Shown here one piece after another: positions 20,879-29,653 of a stretch of 64,000 nt of DNA. Below the pieces are notes generated by a model. That model searched no databases, was not told where the DNA came from, and saw only the letters and a list, made by a program, of their open reading frames with translations. A program made the translations under genes and the position numbers. The stretch is from Mesosutterella porci (GTDB lineage Bacteria; Pseudomonadota; Gammaproteobacteria; Burkholderiales; Burkholderiaceae_F): assembly GCF_022134585.1 (NCBI RefSeq), contig NZ_JAKNCT010000012.1:1-64000 (forward strand), in the 5' to 3' direction. Positions within the stretch are counted from its first letter, which is position 1. Every line of letters begins with the position of its first letter.

Positions 20879-23158
20879 TTAAAACTGGATTTCATCATCC
20901 GTTAAGCCGCCCTCGGCTACCCGCTTTTGGTCCTTAACGTAGAAACGAAGAGAAATGCGTTTTCCGTTGACCCGTGCCGTGGCCTTTTTGTATTCATAGC
21001 CGAGAGACGCCATGCATGCTGACAGCCGCCGTGCGTCTGCCGTAGTAACCCGGCTTCCTCTCAGGCCCAGAGCAAGCTCCAGAATGTTTGCCGCCGTGAG
21101 CGGGATATCTTCTCCCGTCATTGGATCCTTCAGGTTTGCCGGATCAGAGAGCCAGATCTCGAGCTTCTCTGTCCACGGGTCGATGCGCATATACTCCTCG
21201 TTCACTTTGGCTGAGAGCCGCTCCACCGGCTCGTGCCTGATTCCCTCGGCGAGGAAGATCTGGAGGGCCTCGGCCCACAGCTGCGGCATGTCGGCCCGCG
21301 CCCGGTCGATGTCGATCATTCCGACCCTGACCGGGGCGAATCGGCGGTTTCCCGTGGTGTCGACCAAAAACTTGTCGTCATTCGTCGTCATAACGAATAT
21401 GCACCGACGGGGAACGGTTTTTGCATGTTCCTGGTATTTTGGGGTCCAGGTGTCCTCTGTGAGCGTGATGTAGCGCTTCACCTCTTCAACCTCGCGGCGC
21501 CTGAAGCCGGCGAGCTCCGGGATTTCGACCGTGAGCTTACCGCCGATCGCCCGGGCCAGATCCTCATCCCTCGAGTTGAAAGTAATGTTCCCGGAGAATC
21601 GATCCTCGAGAGCCAGAACCCTGACGAGGGTTGACTTTCTGCTTCCCTGCCGGCCTACGAGCACCACTACGATGTCGGCCTTCACCCCCCGGATCGAGAT
21701 CGCCCGGCCCGCCATCGCGGCAAAGATATAGTGCGCCACCGCCCGGGTGTATTCCGTATCCTCGGATCCGCAGTAGGCCGAAAAGAAGGCGTCCACCCGG
21801 TGCACGCCGTCCCATTCGGGAAGCTGTTTGATGTACTCGGTCATTGAGTCCCGACGGTTTTCCTGCGCCACCACTTCAATCGCCCCCCGAAGATCCCCAA
21901 TTGCGATCGCCGGATGAAAGCCCCTCTCGTGCTCAAGCCGGGCCTTAAGCGAATACTCATCGGCATCGGTGATTTCGGTCCAGATGTCTCGGGAGTTCTT
22001 CCTCACAACCGTGCGGCCGCAGAACGAGTCGAAGCTCATCTCAAGCCCGCAGAAGCGGTACCCGAGTCGCAGCGCGGAGATGACGGCGGCGAGGCTGGTC
22101 TTAGGCCGTCCGTCCTTGTCGTTGAACTCAGCCATGAACTTTGCCTCGGGGCTGGGCTCTTCCACGGCGGCCGGAGCGGCCTCGGGGAAGTCCTCCGGGA
22201 GCGTCTCCTGAAAACCCTGATTCTTCGCCCAGGCCTTGAAGTCCCCGAGGTTCTTGTCCTTGCAGTGGCCGTGCAGGCACACGAAGGCTCCTTCCGGATA
22301 GCCGTTAGTTCCGGCCTGGTAGTACGTGGTCGAGGTGTCTCCGGCCTCGCCTGTCGTGTGCTGGTCCTCCCACGGGCAGACGATCTGGAGCTCGCCGGGG
22401 CGCGGCTCAGACAGCACCCTCCCGGTTTCCCGCAGCCAGTCCGCGAGCCGGTCCTCCTGCAGTTCCGTCTCGCCCTTCTGCCGTTCCGGCCTGGCGCGGC
22501 CGCGTACAGTCTCGGCTCCGATCGCGGTCCTGATGTTATTCACCAGATCTCCGAAATCTTTTTCAGAGCAGTGCGGCACGTGGTCGTCGTCGAGCTTCTG
22601 CGTGAGCTCGTAGGGCTTTCCGCTTGAGACGTGGAGCCCGGCGAGAACGAATTGCTGGCCCCGCGAGAGGATCTCGACCATGTTGTGTTCATCGACCCGC
22701 AGGACCTGCTTTTGCAGGCTCGCGTCGGTGCGGATCGGGATGAGGCAGTGGCTGGAGCCCTCGCGCTGCCGGATGAGGACTGCCCGCCCGAAGCGGCTCC
22801 GCACGGCCCGGACCGCCTTTTGCGCGATCTTCGGGTCGTCGCAGTCGATGTCGATCGCGTTGACCCCGAACCCGGTGCGCACGCAGATTCCGAGCCTGCT
22901 GTTGCCGGACCACCGCTTGATTTCCTCTGGCGTGGTCTCGTGCTTCGTCCATGCGGGGAATCCCACGGCCTGGCCCTGGCCGTTGTAGGCCGAGGGGACC
23001 TTGCCCAGAATCTTGAGGGTGGAGTTGCTCGAGACCTCGGAGCTCTTGTCGCAAACGACCGGGAGCAGGATTGAAGTCCAGCCGAGCGCCACAGCGTCCT
23101 GCCACACAGCGGCCGGGGCGCCAACCGAGTTCTGCTTATAAGCGATCGGGGCTGTCAT
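20879..23158 (-). CDS. Primase-helicase: PrimPol N-domain plus VapE/VirE-type helicase domain
   Basis: A 759-residue replication protein. Residues 1-190 form a PrimPol-like domain: VNAIDIDCDDPKIAQKAVRA carries the D-x-D metal motif and EGSSHCLIPIRTD the S-x-H motif. A zinc-type insert (QIVCPWEDQHT...CLHGHC) follows. Residues about 410-650 are a VapE/VirE P-loop ATPase: Walker A-like VVVLVGRQGSRKSTLVRVLA (Arg where Gly is usual before Lys), NITFNSRDEDLARAIGGKLT, VEIPELAGFRRREVEEVKRY and CIFVMTTNDDKFLVDTTGNR. It should unwind and prime at the origin; the iteron array lies immediately downstream of its stop. It overlaps the Cro-like gene by 4 nt (ATGA), so both belong to one leftward operon. Confidence 0.92.
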   Translation of the reverse strand: MTAPIAYKQNSVGAPAAVWQDAVALGWTSILLPVVCDKSSEVSSNSTLKILGKVPSAYNGQGQAVGFPAWTKHETTPEEIKRWSGNSRLGICVRTGFGVNAIDIDCDDPKIAQKAVRAVRSRFGRAVLIRQREGSSHCLIPIRTDASLQKQVLRVDEHNMVEILSRGQQFVLAGLHVSSGKPYELTQKLDDDHVPHCSEKDFGDLVNNIRTAIGAETVRGRARPERQKGETELQEDRLADWLRETGRVLSEPRPGELQIVCPWEDQHTTGEAGDTSTTYYQAGTNGYPEGAFVCLHGHCKDKNLGDFKAWAKNQGFQETLPEDFPEAAPAAVEEPSPEAKFMAEFNDKDGRPKTSLAAVISALRLGYRFCGLEMSFDSFCGRTVVRKNSRDIWTEITDADEYSLKARLEHERGFHPAIAIGDLRGAIEVVAQENRRDSMTEYIKQLPEWDGVHRVDAFFSAYCGSEDTEYTRAVAHYIFAAMAGRAISIRGVKADIVVVLVGRQGSRKSTLVRVLALEDRFSGNITFNSRDEDLARAIGGKLTVEIPELAGFRRREVEEVKRYITLTEDTWTPKYQEHAKTVPRRCIFVMTTNDDKFLVDTTGNRRFAPVRVGMIDIDRARADMPQLWAEALQIFLAEGIRHEPVERLSAKVNEEYMRIDPWTEKLEIWLSDPANLKDPMTGEDIPLTAANILELALGLRGSRVTTADARRLSACMASLGYEYKKATARVNGKRISLRFYVKDQKRVAEGGLTDDEIQF

Positions 23159-23370
23159 TTTTCGGCCCTCTTGTTCTGTTCGGTCTGACCTGTGAGGATG
23201 AGCAGATTCAGAATGCGAACCGCTGCGGAGTATTTGGGGTCCGAAATTTCTCCAGTTGCAATTCGTGAGAGTGTCGACTGGTTGACGCCCGTTAAAGCGG
23301 CGATGCGCTTTTGCGTGAGGCCTCGTTTTGTCAGTTCTTTGATTGCTTCCGCAGGGGTGCAGGTTTCCAT
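23155..23370 (-). CDS. Cro-like XRE helix-turn-helix regulator (71 aa)
   Basis: A 71-residue protein starting METCTPAEAIKELTKRGLTQ behind AAGG. The helix-turn-helix is LTQKRIAALTGVNQSTLSRI (residues about 18-37), followed by ATGEISDPKYSAAVRILNLL. It is divergently transcribed from the CI repressor and heads the leftward operon with the primase-helicase, the place of a Cro protein. The start at 23370 is chosen because the frame upstream overlaps the operator region. Confidence 0.85.
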   Translation of the reverse strand: METCTPAEAIKELTKRGLTQKRIAALTGVNQSTLSRIATGEISDPKYSAAVRILNLLILTGQTEQNKRAEK

Positions 23371-23502
23371 GCTAAATAGCCTTATGAGTCCGTAATTTGC
23401 TAAATCGCATTTTAGTAAATCGCATTGCAAAAGTAAAACGAGTTCGCTGATAATTGGCAAATACTTATGCTGTTATGCATAGTTAAGAAGGGAGGAAGGC
23501 TC
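23371..23502. promoter_or_regulatory. cI/cro divergent promoter and operator region
   Basis: Leftward promoter for cro: -35 TTTACT (23437-23432), 17-nt gap, -10 TAAAAT (23414-23409). Rightward for cI: -35 TTGGCA (23454-23459) with a weak -10 CATAGT (23478-23483). The half-site GCTAAAT occurs at 23371-23377 and 23399-23405; the second faces TTTAGT (23411-23416), so repressor would cover the cro -10. The same half-site is paired in the operator at 24279-24307. A GGAGG for cI lies at 23491-23495. Confidence 0.65.
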
Positions 23503-24189
23503 ATGACCAAGCTAGGAGAAAACCTAAAGCAGCTGATGACAGCTAAGACTCTGTCAGCTACTCAGCTTGCACGAATGTCTGGCGTGGCTCAATCTCAGAT
23601 CACCAGAATTCTTACAGGCGAAGCTAAGCATCCGACAATTGATACTGTTGTTGCTCTTGCTCAGGGTCTGAATGTTTCTTTGTATGACCTAGTTTCAACA
23701 TCCGGCGGCGGTATTAAGGTTTTTCCGCCGGAGGAGCCGGTAGACGATAGTCTGTATGTGCTGGTGCCTGACGTAAAAGCTTCCCTTTCCGCCGGTCCGG
23801 GCTGCGACTGGCTGTTGGAGCCAGAGGATGAAGGGGCTCAAGTGGCCTATAAACGGGACTTCTTCGTTAAGAAGCACGTTAATCCTAAGAACACCTTCCG
23901 CATGAGGGTCCACGGGGATTCCATGTACCCGTACTTTTTTGATGGTGATTCCGTTCTTATAGAAAGATATAAGGAAGGAGATCCCATTCGCTCTGGCCGC
24001 ATTTATGCGTTTTCGTTTGCGGGTGAACTGCGGGTGAAGCGTCTCCGTGTTCGTATGGACGGAAAAATTGCTATCGAGTCCGAGAATTCATCCGCGTATC
24101 ACGAAGAGCTTGTCTCCCAGGAAGAGTTCTTTAATCGGGCGAAAATTCTTGGCCGCGTCATTGATCGCTCCGGCGGCGATTTTCTTTAA
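23503..24189 (+). CDS. CI-type repressor with S24 (LexA-like) autocleavage domain
   Basis: A 228-residue repressor. Residues 1-70 are an XRE helix-turn-helix (LGENLKQLMTAKTLSATQLA, RMSGVAQSQITRILTGEAKH). The C-terminal peptidase has the catalytic Ser in RVHGDSMYPYFFDGDSV and the Lys in ELRVKRLRV. An Ala-Gly in ASLSAGPGCDW (about residue 105) is a candidate cleavage site. This layout implies release of the prophage by RecA-stimulated self-cleavage after DNA damage (established for S24 repressors). Start at 23503 follows GGAGG; a frame upstream to 23467 exists. The gene is more AT-rich than its neighbours. Confidence 0.95.
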   Translation: MTKLGENLKQLMTAKTLSATQLARMSGVAQSQITRILTGEAKHPTIDTVVALAQGLNVSLYDLVSTSGGGIKVFPPEEPVDDSLYVLVPDVKASLSAGPGCDWLLEPEDEGAQVAYKRDFFVKKHVNPKNTFRMRVHGDSMYPYFFDGDSVLIERYKEGDPIRSGRIYAFSFAGELRVKRLRVRMDGKIAIESENSSAYHEELVSQEEFFNRAKILGRVIDRSGGDFL

Positions 24190-24278
24190 CTACCGCTTTT
24201 ACTTCGACTTGCGTTTGCGTTTTGCAATCGATGCAGGGATTATTTTTGCCTCTTCAAATTGTTGCTAATTGTAAATCT

Positions 24279-24321
24279 AATGCTAAATAACATTGTGTTT
24301 TAGCATTATGTCGGGTAGACT
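24279..24321 (+). promoter_or_regulatory. Rightward early promoter with repressor operator
   Basis: An inverted repeat AATGCTAAA (24279-24287) / TTTAGCATT (24299-24307), perfect over 9 bp with an 11-nt gap, covers the -35 region of a promoter: TTGTGT (24293-24298), 17-nt gap, TAGACT (24316-24321). The half-site GCTAAA is the one seen in the cI/cro region. It should control the early operon that starts at 24360. Confidence 0.7.
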
Positions 24322-24359
24322 CTAGTCATGCGAAATCACATTGACTAGGAGCCCGAGCT

Positions 24360-24533
24360 ATGCAGTTAGCGATTCTCCACAGAGTTCTCGACGTTTTCAC
24401 CGGAAGGTCTTTCGGTGATGTCTCCGACCGTGAGCGCTTTCAGGCGCTGCTTTGGGCCGTCCTCATCAATTCCCTTTTCGTCCTGGTTTTCATTTTCCGG
24501 AAACCACTCTTCACTTTCCTTCTTGGACTTTAA
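24360..24533 (+). CDS. Small membrane protein at the head of the early operon (57 aa)
   Basis: A 57-residue frame directly after the early promoter, with AGGAG 8 nt before its ATG. MQLAILHRVLDVFTGRSFGD, then VSDRERFQALLWA, lead into one membrane segment (VLINSLFVLVFIF) and a hydrophobic tail (TFLLGL). As the first early gene it could serve superinfection exclusion or host takeover. No family recognised. Confidence 0.6.
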   Translation: MQLAILHRVLDVFTGRSFGDVSDRERFQALLWAVLINSLFVLVFIFRKPLFTFLLGL

Positions 24534-24536
24534 AAC

Positions 24537-24893
24537 ATGTACCTCGAAGACCTCATAAAAGAGCAGACGGAGGCCCTTGCCCGGCTCACGGCCGCGGTGG
24601 ACTCCCTCCGGGAGGAGCTTAAGGCCGGACGGGCGCCCGATGCGCCTGCTCCTGAGCCGGCTCCCGCTCCCTCCCCGGCGCCGGAAGCGGCCGCCGCCCC
24701 TGAACCCGTACCGGCTTCCGAGCCTGAGCCCGTCACGGAGACTCAGCTCAAGCAGGCCGCGCTGGATGCCGCCGCTCGCAATGGTCGCGAGTTCCTTGTG
24801 AACGCACTGCACAAGTTCTCGGTCGAGAAAGTCACGGAGCTGATGCCCGACCAGTACCAGGCGTTCGTCGACAAGCTGAAGGAGACGGCCTGA
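24537..24893 (+). CDS. Early protein with Pro/Ala/Glu linker (118 aa)
   Basis: A 118-residue protein: an N-terminal coiled-coil (MYLEDLIKEQTEALARLTAA, then VDSLREELKAG), a long Pro/Ala/Glu linker (about residues 33-68) and a C-terminal helical domain (ETQLKQAALDAAARNGREFL, MPDQYQAFVDKLKETA). It is 3 nt after the membrane peptide and overlaps the DUF2800 gene by 1 nt. Genes of this kind commonly precede DUF2800/DUF2815 in phages; the role is unknown. The linker suggests two partners tethered together. Confidence 0.75.
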   Translation: MYLEDLIKEQTEALARLTAAVDSLREELKAGRAPDAPAPEPAPAPSPAPEAAAAPEPVPASEPEPVTETQLKQAALDAAARNGREFLVNALHKFSVEKVTELMPDQYQAFVDKLKETA

Positions 24894-26077
24894 TGCACGC
24901 GGTCCTTTCGCCGTCGTCGTCCCGCCGATGGATTCACTGCCCTGGGTCCGCCGCGCTGATCGAGCGCTATTCGCCCAAGGAGCAGACCTCGGAATTCGCG
25001 GACGAGGGCACCTACGCCCATGCCGTGGCCGCCGCGATGCTGACCGGCCAGCCGCTTCCGGCCTCCAAGCGCTACAGCTCCGAGGAGGTCGCGGAGACGG
25101 TTCGGCCTTACGTGGACTACGTGAACGCCCTCCGGACGAGCGGCGCCGCCGGGTGCCCCTCGCAGATCGAGCAGGAGCTCGACATCCGCCCCGTCACAGG
25201 AGAGATCGGAGCCCACGGCACGGCGGACGCACTCGTGTTCCTTCCGAGCGAGCTGGTCGTTGTCGATCTGAAGTACGGCATGGGCGTGAAGGTCTCCGCG
25301 GAATTCAACCCCCAGCTCACGATTTACGCCGCGGCGGCTCTCGAGCAGTACCGGGCGGTTTTCGACCGCATCGAGACCGTGCGCCTCGTGATCGTGCAGC
25401 CGCGGCTCAACAGCGTCTCTGAGTGGCGCGTTCCGGTGGGGGTGCTCACCGAGCAGGCTTACGACATCACCCAGGCCGCTCGGGAGGCTACTAAGCAGCG
25501 CGGCCTTCCGGAAAACAGGCTCTCGTTCTCCCCTTCGGAAAAGGCCTGCAAGTTCTGCCCAATGGCGGGGCGCTGCACGGCTTATGCCCGGTTCTCGGCC
25601 GCGGCTGCCGGAGTCGAGGTCGATGCCGCCGGCGCCGTGCTCTCGGACGAGGAGCTTGCTGCCATGTACTCGAAAGTTGACGCGGTCGAGCAGTGGTGTG
25701 CCCGCATTCGCGCGACCGCGATGGACCAGCTGATGGACGGGCGACCGCTTCCCGGCTTCAAGCTCGTTGCGGGCCGCGAGGGCATCAGGAAGTGGAGGAG
25801 CGAGCTGGTGGCAGACGAGCTCATGCGGGGCTTTCACGTCCCCGCCGGGAAACGCTACCAGTCGAGGCTCATCTCGCCCACGCAGGCCAGCCGCCTCGTG
25901 AAGAAAAAGCTCCTGACGAACGAGCAGTGGCAGAAGCTAGAGGCCTGCATCACGCGAGCCGAAGCGAAGCCCGCCATCGCACCGGAGAGCGACCCCCGGC
26001 CTTACTGGGTCGCAGCCTCGCCGGAGGATTTTCCGGTTGTGAATCTTGATAGACCCGCATCGGGCAAGGAAAACTGA
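24893..26077 (+). CDS. DUF2800 nuclease-fold protein (RecB/Cas4-like)
   Basis: A 394-residue protein starting MHAVLSPSSSRRWIHCPGSA. It carries the DUF2800 signature: L-S-P-S-x-S-x-R-W-x-x-C-P-G-S, SEFADEGTYAHAVAAAM, the nuclease-like LVVVDLKYGMGVKVSAEFNP (D-x-K), QLTIYAAAALEQY, and the Cys cluster CKFCPMAGRCTAYA typical of iron-sulfur RecB-family nucleases. Family members occur beside DUF2815 and a family-A polymerase and are thought to act in phage recombination or replication. Start and stop abut neighbours. Confidence 0.93.
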   Translation: MHAVLSPSSSRRWIHCPGSAALIERYSPKEQTSEFADEGTYAHAVAAAMLTGQPLPASKRYSSEEVAETVRPYVDYVNALRTSGAAGCPSQIEQELDIRPVTGEIGAHGTADALVFLPSELVVVDLKYGMGVKVSAEFNPQLTIYAAAALEQYRAVFDRIETVRLVIVQPRLNSVSEWRVPVGVLTEQAYDITQAAREATKQRGLPENRLSFSPSEKACKFCPMAGRCTAYARFSAAAAGVEVDAAGAVLSDEELAAMYSKVDAVEQWCARIRATAMDQLMDGRPLPGFKLVAGREGIRKWRSELVADELMRGFHVPAGKRYQSRLISPTQASRLVKKKLLTNEQWQKLEACITRAEAKPAIAPESDPRPYWVAASPEDFPVVNLDRPASGKEN

Positions 26078-26653
26078 ATGTCTAAGCAAATGCTTTATGG
26101 CCGTCTGGCCTTTCCCTACATATTTGAGCCTCGCGCTGACAAGGCCGATCAGAGCAAGAAGCCCCGCTACGAGCTTACGCTCCTGATCGACAAAACCTTT
26201 CCGGGAATCGCCAAGTACAAGGCGGCCTGCCTCGAAGTGGCCGTGAAGAAGTTCGGAAATGCCTCCGCGGCTCAGGCCGTTCTTCAGGCCCGCCCGGTCT
26301 TCAAGGACGGCAACGCCAAGGCCAAACCGGTTGAGGGTTTCGCGGACCACTACTACATCGCGGCCCGCTCCACCACGATGCCGGACTTCTTCGGCCCCGA
26401 CCGCCGGAAGCTCTCGACCGAAGAGGCCCGGAAGCTCTTCTATGCCGGGTGCTACGTGAACGTGATCGTGAGCCCCTGGGCGTACTCCTCCAACGGCAAC
26501 CGCGGCGTGAGCCACGAGCTTGTTGCGCTGCAGTTCGCAGGCCACGGAGACGCCTTCAGCGGCCGTCCCACGGCAAGCGCTGATGACTTCCCGGACGTGA
26601 GCGCCCAGGCGGGAGAGACGGCTTTCGCCACCGGGGCCGACGACCTCATCTAA
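26078..26653 (+). CDS. DUF2815 protein, probable ssDNA-binding protein
   Basis: A 191-residue protein starting MSKQMLYGRLAFPYIFEPRA. The family marks are GRLAFPYIFEPRADKADQSK, PRYELTLLIDKTFPG, GFADHYYIAARSTTMPDFFG, FYAGCYVNVIVSPWAYSSNG and NRGVSHELVALQFAGHGDAF. DUF2815 proteins have an OB-like fold and are considered phage single-strand-binding proteins. It starts one base after DUF2800 ends, the usual pairing. The tail is acidic, ending TGADDLI, like SSB tails that bind partners. Confidence 0.92.
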   Translation: MSKQMLYGRLAFPYIFEPRADKADQSKKPRYELTLLIDKTFPGIAKYKAACLEVAVKKFGNASAAQAVLQARPVFKDGNAKAKPVEGFADHYYIAARSTTMPDFFGPDRRKLSTEEARKLFYAGCYVNVIVSPWAYSSNGNRGVSHELVALQFAGHGDAFSGRPTASADDFPDVSAQAGETAFATGADDLI

Positions 26654-26712
26654 CCAGTTTTCCGGTCCCGCTGGCCTTGAATTGTGAGGGCGGCGGTACC
26701 GGCCTTCAAACC

Positions 26713-28782
26713 ATGAAACTTTTTCTCGACACGGAAACCTACTGCGAAACGCCAATCGCCTACGGCACACACCGCTACGCCGAGGATGCGGAGCTGATGC
26801 TCTTCGCCTGGGCGTTCGATGACGAGCCGGCGCAGGTCGTTGACCTCACCGCCGGGGAGGCCATTCCGCAGCGAGTGCTGAGAGCGTTTAAGGATCCTGC
26901 GGTGGAGCTCTGGGCCCACAACAGCCATTTCGACCGCACGATCCTCAAGCGCCAGTTTCCCGAAGTCGCGGACCCGGCCCGTTGGCGTGACACGATGATC
27001 CTCGCCTACGCCCATTCCCTTCCCGGAGCTCTGGGGGCGCTCTGTCCACTTCTCGGGATCCCTGAGGATCAGGCGAAGGACCGGGACGGGCACCGCCTGG
27101 TGCTTTTGTTCTGCAAGCCACAGTCTGCTTTCCGGAAGATCAGGCGCCATACTCGCCTCACCGATCCGGAGGACTGGGCGCACTTCAAGGAATACTGCCG
27201 GCGTGACGTGGGTTCCATGCACGAGGTGTGGAAGCGCCTGCCGCACTGGAACGAGAAATCCTTCCCGCTCTGGCGTGAATGGACGCTCGACCAGAAGATA
27301 AACGATCGCGGTATGCAGATCGATATGGATCTGGTTCATGCGGCGATTGACGCTTCGGCCGCGGCCAAGGCATCTGCCGACCGCCGGGTGCATGAGATGA
27401 CCTCGGGGCAGGTATCCACCACGGGGCAGAGAGACGAGCTGCTCGGCTTCATGCTCCGGGAATACGGCGTGACGCTGCCTGACATGCAGAAAGCCACTCT
27501 TGAGAGGCGGCTGGACGACCCGGAGCTTCCCGACGAAGTGCGGGAGATGATTGCCCTGCGGCTCCAGTCGACAAAGACCTCAGTGCAGAAATTTGTGGCT
27601 CTGGCCAATTGCTCGAATAAGGACGGCCGGCTTCGCGGGTGCATGCAGTACATGGGCGCGGCCCGCACCGGCCGTTTCTCCGGCCGGCTCTTTCAGCCGC
27701 AGAACCTCCCCCGGGGGTCGATGAAACCCGATGAGGTGGAGGCAGCTATCGCGGCGTTAAAAGGCGGCGTCGCTGATCTGCTTTATTCCGATGTCATGAG
27801 CGTGGTGAGCAGCTGTATCCGGGGCGCCATCATCGCTCCGCCGGGCAAGAAACTGGTTGTTGCCGACCTATCCAATATCGAGGGCCGGGTCCTTGCCTGG
27901 CTGGCCGGCGAAGAGTGGAAGCTGAAGGCTTTCCGCGCCTACGACGAAGGCACCGGCGTGGACCTCTACAAGGCCACCTACGGCCGTACCTTCGGCGTGA
28001 AGCCCGAGGACGTGACGAAGAAGCAGCGCCAGATTGGAAAAGTGCTTGAGCTCGCGATGGGCTACCAGGGAGGCGTCGGGGCTTTTCTCACGTTCGCCCG
28101 GGCCTATCGGGTGGATCTGGACGAGCTGGCGGATCATACCCGGAAGGCGATCAACCCGAAGTACTGGTCCGCTGCAGAAGATTCCTATGACTGGTGCCTG
28201 AAGCACGGCGGCTCTCACGGCCTCGCGAAGGACACCTACATCGCGTGCGACGCAATCAAGCGGGCGTGGCGCGACGCCCATCCTGCGATCTGCAAGTTCT
28301 GGCCCGACGTATCGGAAGCCTGTGACTGGATGCTGACTGCGCAGACCCCGAAGGTGGTCGGGAAGTGCGTGTTCGGGCGTCTTTCCCGATCGTTCTGCGG
28401 CGTGAAGCTTCCGTCCGGCCGTTTCGTCTGCTACCCGATGGCGAGGCTTCCTCGGGAAGATGAGCGCGCGACCTTCGGTTATCAGGGCATAAACCAGTAC
28501 AGCCGCAAGTGGACGGACATCAGGACCTATGGGGGCAAAGTTGTCGAGAACCTCACGCAGGCCACCGCCCGGGACCTGCTGGTCGACTCTTTCGCCCGGG
28601 TCGAAGCCGCCGGCTACCGCATCGTTTTTTCTGTTCACGACGAGCTCATTACAGAGTGCCCGGACGCTCCGGAATTCACGGCGGACAGCCTTGCCGGGCT
28701 CATGACCTCCGGCGCTCCGTGGTCCAAGGGATTGCCGCTCTCCGCGGCTGGTTTTGAAGGCTATCGATACAAAAAGGATTGA
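26713..28782 (+). CDS. Phage DNA polymerase, family A (exonuclease plus polymerase)
   Basis: A 689-residue polymerase. The 3'-5' exonuclease starts MKLFLDTETYCETPIAYGTH (D-x-E metal motif), with AHNSHFDRTILKRQFPEV and YCRRDVGSMHEVW. The polymerase part has RLRSTKTS-like template contacts (ALRLQSTKTSVQKFVALANC), motif A VVADLSNIEGRVLAWLAGEE, motif B KKQRQIGKVLELAMGYQGGV and motif C VFSVHDELITECPD (H-D-E). It is the replicative enzyme of this phage type. The start at 26713 is preferred; a TTG 12 codons upstream is also in frame. No strong ribosome site is seen. Confidence 0.96.
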   Translation: MKLFLDTETYCETPIAYGTHRYAEDAELMLFAWAFDDEPAQVVDLTAGEAIPQRVLRAFKDPAVELWAHNSHFDRTILKRQFPEVADPARWRDTMILAYAHSLPGALGALCPLLGIPEDQAKDRDGHRLVLLFCKPQSAFRKIRRHTRLTDPEDWAHFKEYCRRDVGSMHEVWKRLPHWNEKSFPLWREWTLDQKINDRGMQIDMDLVHAAIDASAAAKASADRRVHEMTSGQVSTTGQRDELLGFMLREYGVTLPDMQKATLERRLDDPELPDEVREMIALRLQSTKTSVQKFVALANCSNKDGRLRGCMQYMGAARTGRFSGRLFQPQNLPRGSMKPDEVEAAIAALKGGVADLLYSDVMSVVSSCIRGAIIAPPGKKLVVADLSNIEGRVLAWLAGEEWKLKAFRAYDEGTGVDLYKATYGRTFGVKPEDVTKKQRQIGKVLELAMGYQGGVGAFLTFARAYRVDLDELADHTRKAINPKYWSAAEDSYDWCLKHGGSHGLAKDTYIACDAIKRAWRDAHPAICKFWPDVSEACDWMLTAQTPKVVGKCVFGRLSRSFCGVKLPSGRFVCYPMARLPREDERATFGYQGINQYSRKWTDIRTYGGKVVENLTQATARDLLVDSFARVEAAGYRIVFSVHDELITECPDAPEFTADSLAGLMTSGAPWSKGLPLSAAGFEGYRYKKD

Positions 28783-28785
28783 CGA

Positions 28786-29133
28786 ATGCGTACACCCATC
28801 AGAGAGACACCCGGAAATTTCGCTGCTCAGGCGTTTCAGTCGGTCACAGACTCGGAGAGGAATCGGCTCCAGCTTTTGCTCAACCAGTTCACCGGCTACC
28901 CGGTTGCCGCGTTCAATTTTGTCGGCTCGGCCGATGACCGCCGCCAGGCGCTCGTGCGCTATTTCATCGGCCGGCTGAATAACGCCCCCACGAGCCACCA
29001 CCCTTTCCTGCTCGCCCAGTGGGAGCGGCAGGCTCTGGTGAACGCCGTGGGCGGCCTGTGCCTGTCTGACGTCGCCCGGGCCGCCGAGGACGCGCTGCAC
29101 CAGATCCGCAAGGAACGGGGGGCGGCGCTATGA
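28786..29133 (+). CDS. Unknown early protein (115 aa)
   Basis: A helical 115-residue protein starting MRTPIRETPGNFAAQAFQSV, with TDSERNRLQLLLNQFTGYPV, AAFNFVGSADDRRQALVRYF and VGGLCLSDVARAAEDALHQI. No catalytic pattern or family recognised. It lies 3 nt after the polymerase and overlaps the next gene by 4 nt, so it is a normal member of the replication operon. Confidence 0.7.
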   Translation: MRTPIRETPGNFAAQAFQSVTDSERNRLQLLLNQFTGYPVAAFNFVGSADDRRQALVRYFIGRLNNAPTSHHPFLLAQWERQALVNAVGGLCLSDVARAAEDALHQIRKERGAAL

Positions 29134-29357
29134 CCCCGGAAAAGCTGAAGCAGCTCACGGCTGTTCTGTCCGACTGCGAGAAAGCCCGGTGCTTTACCGA
29201 GGATGAGCGGCTCGCTTTCACTTCTGCCCGCGGCGCCCTGAAAGTTTTGTTCTCGGAGCGGGAGTCCATGCGCTGGGTCGCCCCGGTGCTTGTAACTCAG
29301 CTTCAGCGGGAGAACCTGCTGCGGCGGCTGGTTGATGCCTTTGGGGATTCGCTGTGA
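29130..29357 (+). CDS. Unknown small early protein (75 aa)
   Basis: A 75-residue helical protein, MTPEKLKQLTAVLSDCEKAR, with CFTEDERLAFTSARGALKVL and VTQLQRENLLRRLVDAFGDS. It overlaps genes on both sides (ATGA before; 4 nt with the VRR nuclease after), so it is translated with them. No family recognised; it may be a partner of the nuclease. Confidence 0.68.
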   Translation: MTPEKLKQLTAVLSDCEKARCFTEDERLAFTSARGALKVLFSERESMRWVAPVLVTQLQRENLLRRLVDAFGDSL

Positions 29358-29653
29358 CTCCGGAAGGCCGGCTTGTCGTGTATCTGCGCCGCCGGGTGAA
29401 AGGCCTCGGGGGCGAGACGAGGAAGTGCGCCTGGACGTCGCACATCGGAGCGCCGGATCAGCTGGTGCTTTTCCCCTGCGGAATTCACTTCTGGGTGGAA
29501 CTGAAGGCTCCGGGAAAGAGGCCCCGTCGGTCCCAGATGCGTGAGTTCGATGTCATGACGCGGGCCGGATGCGCGGTGTTTGTGGCGGACTGCCCGGAGG
29601 ACATCGAAGCGATTTTGAGAAGTTTTCTGCTGAATGGAGGAGCAGATGAGTAA
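29354..29653 (+). CDS. VRR-NUC domain nuclease (99 aa)
   Basis: A 99-residue single-domain VRR-NUC protein. MTPEGRLVVYLRRRVKGLGG, then the metal-binding core APDQLVLFPCGIHFWVELKA (P-D...E-L-K) and PGKRPRRSQMREFDVMTRAG, with VFVADCPEDIEAILRSFL closing the fold. The D and E-x-K give a PD-(D/E)xK-type centre. In phages such proteins are Holliday-junction-type nucleases in replication modules. It overlaps the gene before it by 4 nt and the clamp-like gene by 8 nt. Confidence 0.9.
   Translation: MTPEGRLVVYLRRRVKGLGGETRKCAWTSHIGAPDQLVLFPCGIHFWVELKAPGKRPRRSQMREFDVMTRAGCAVFVADCPEDIEAILRSFLLNGGADE

Noticed and set aside
24743-25837. 364-codon minus-strand frame opposite DUF2800
   Set aside because: Shadow frame caused by GC-rich third positions of the real gene.
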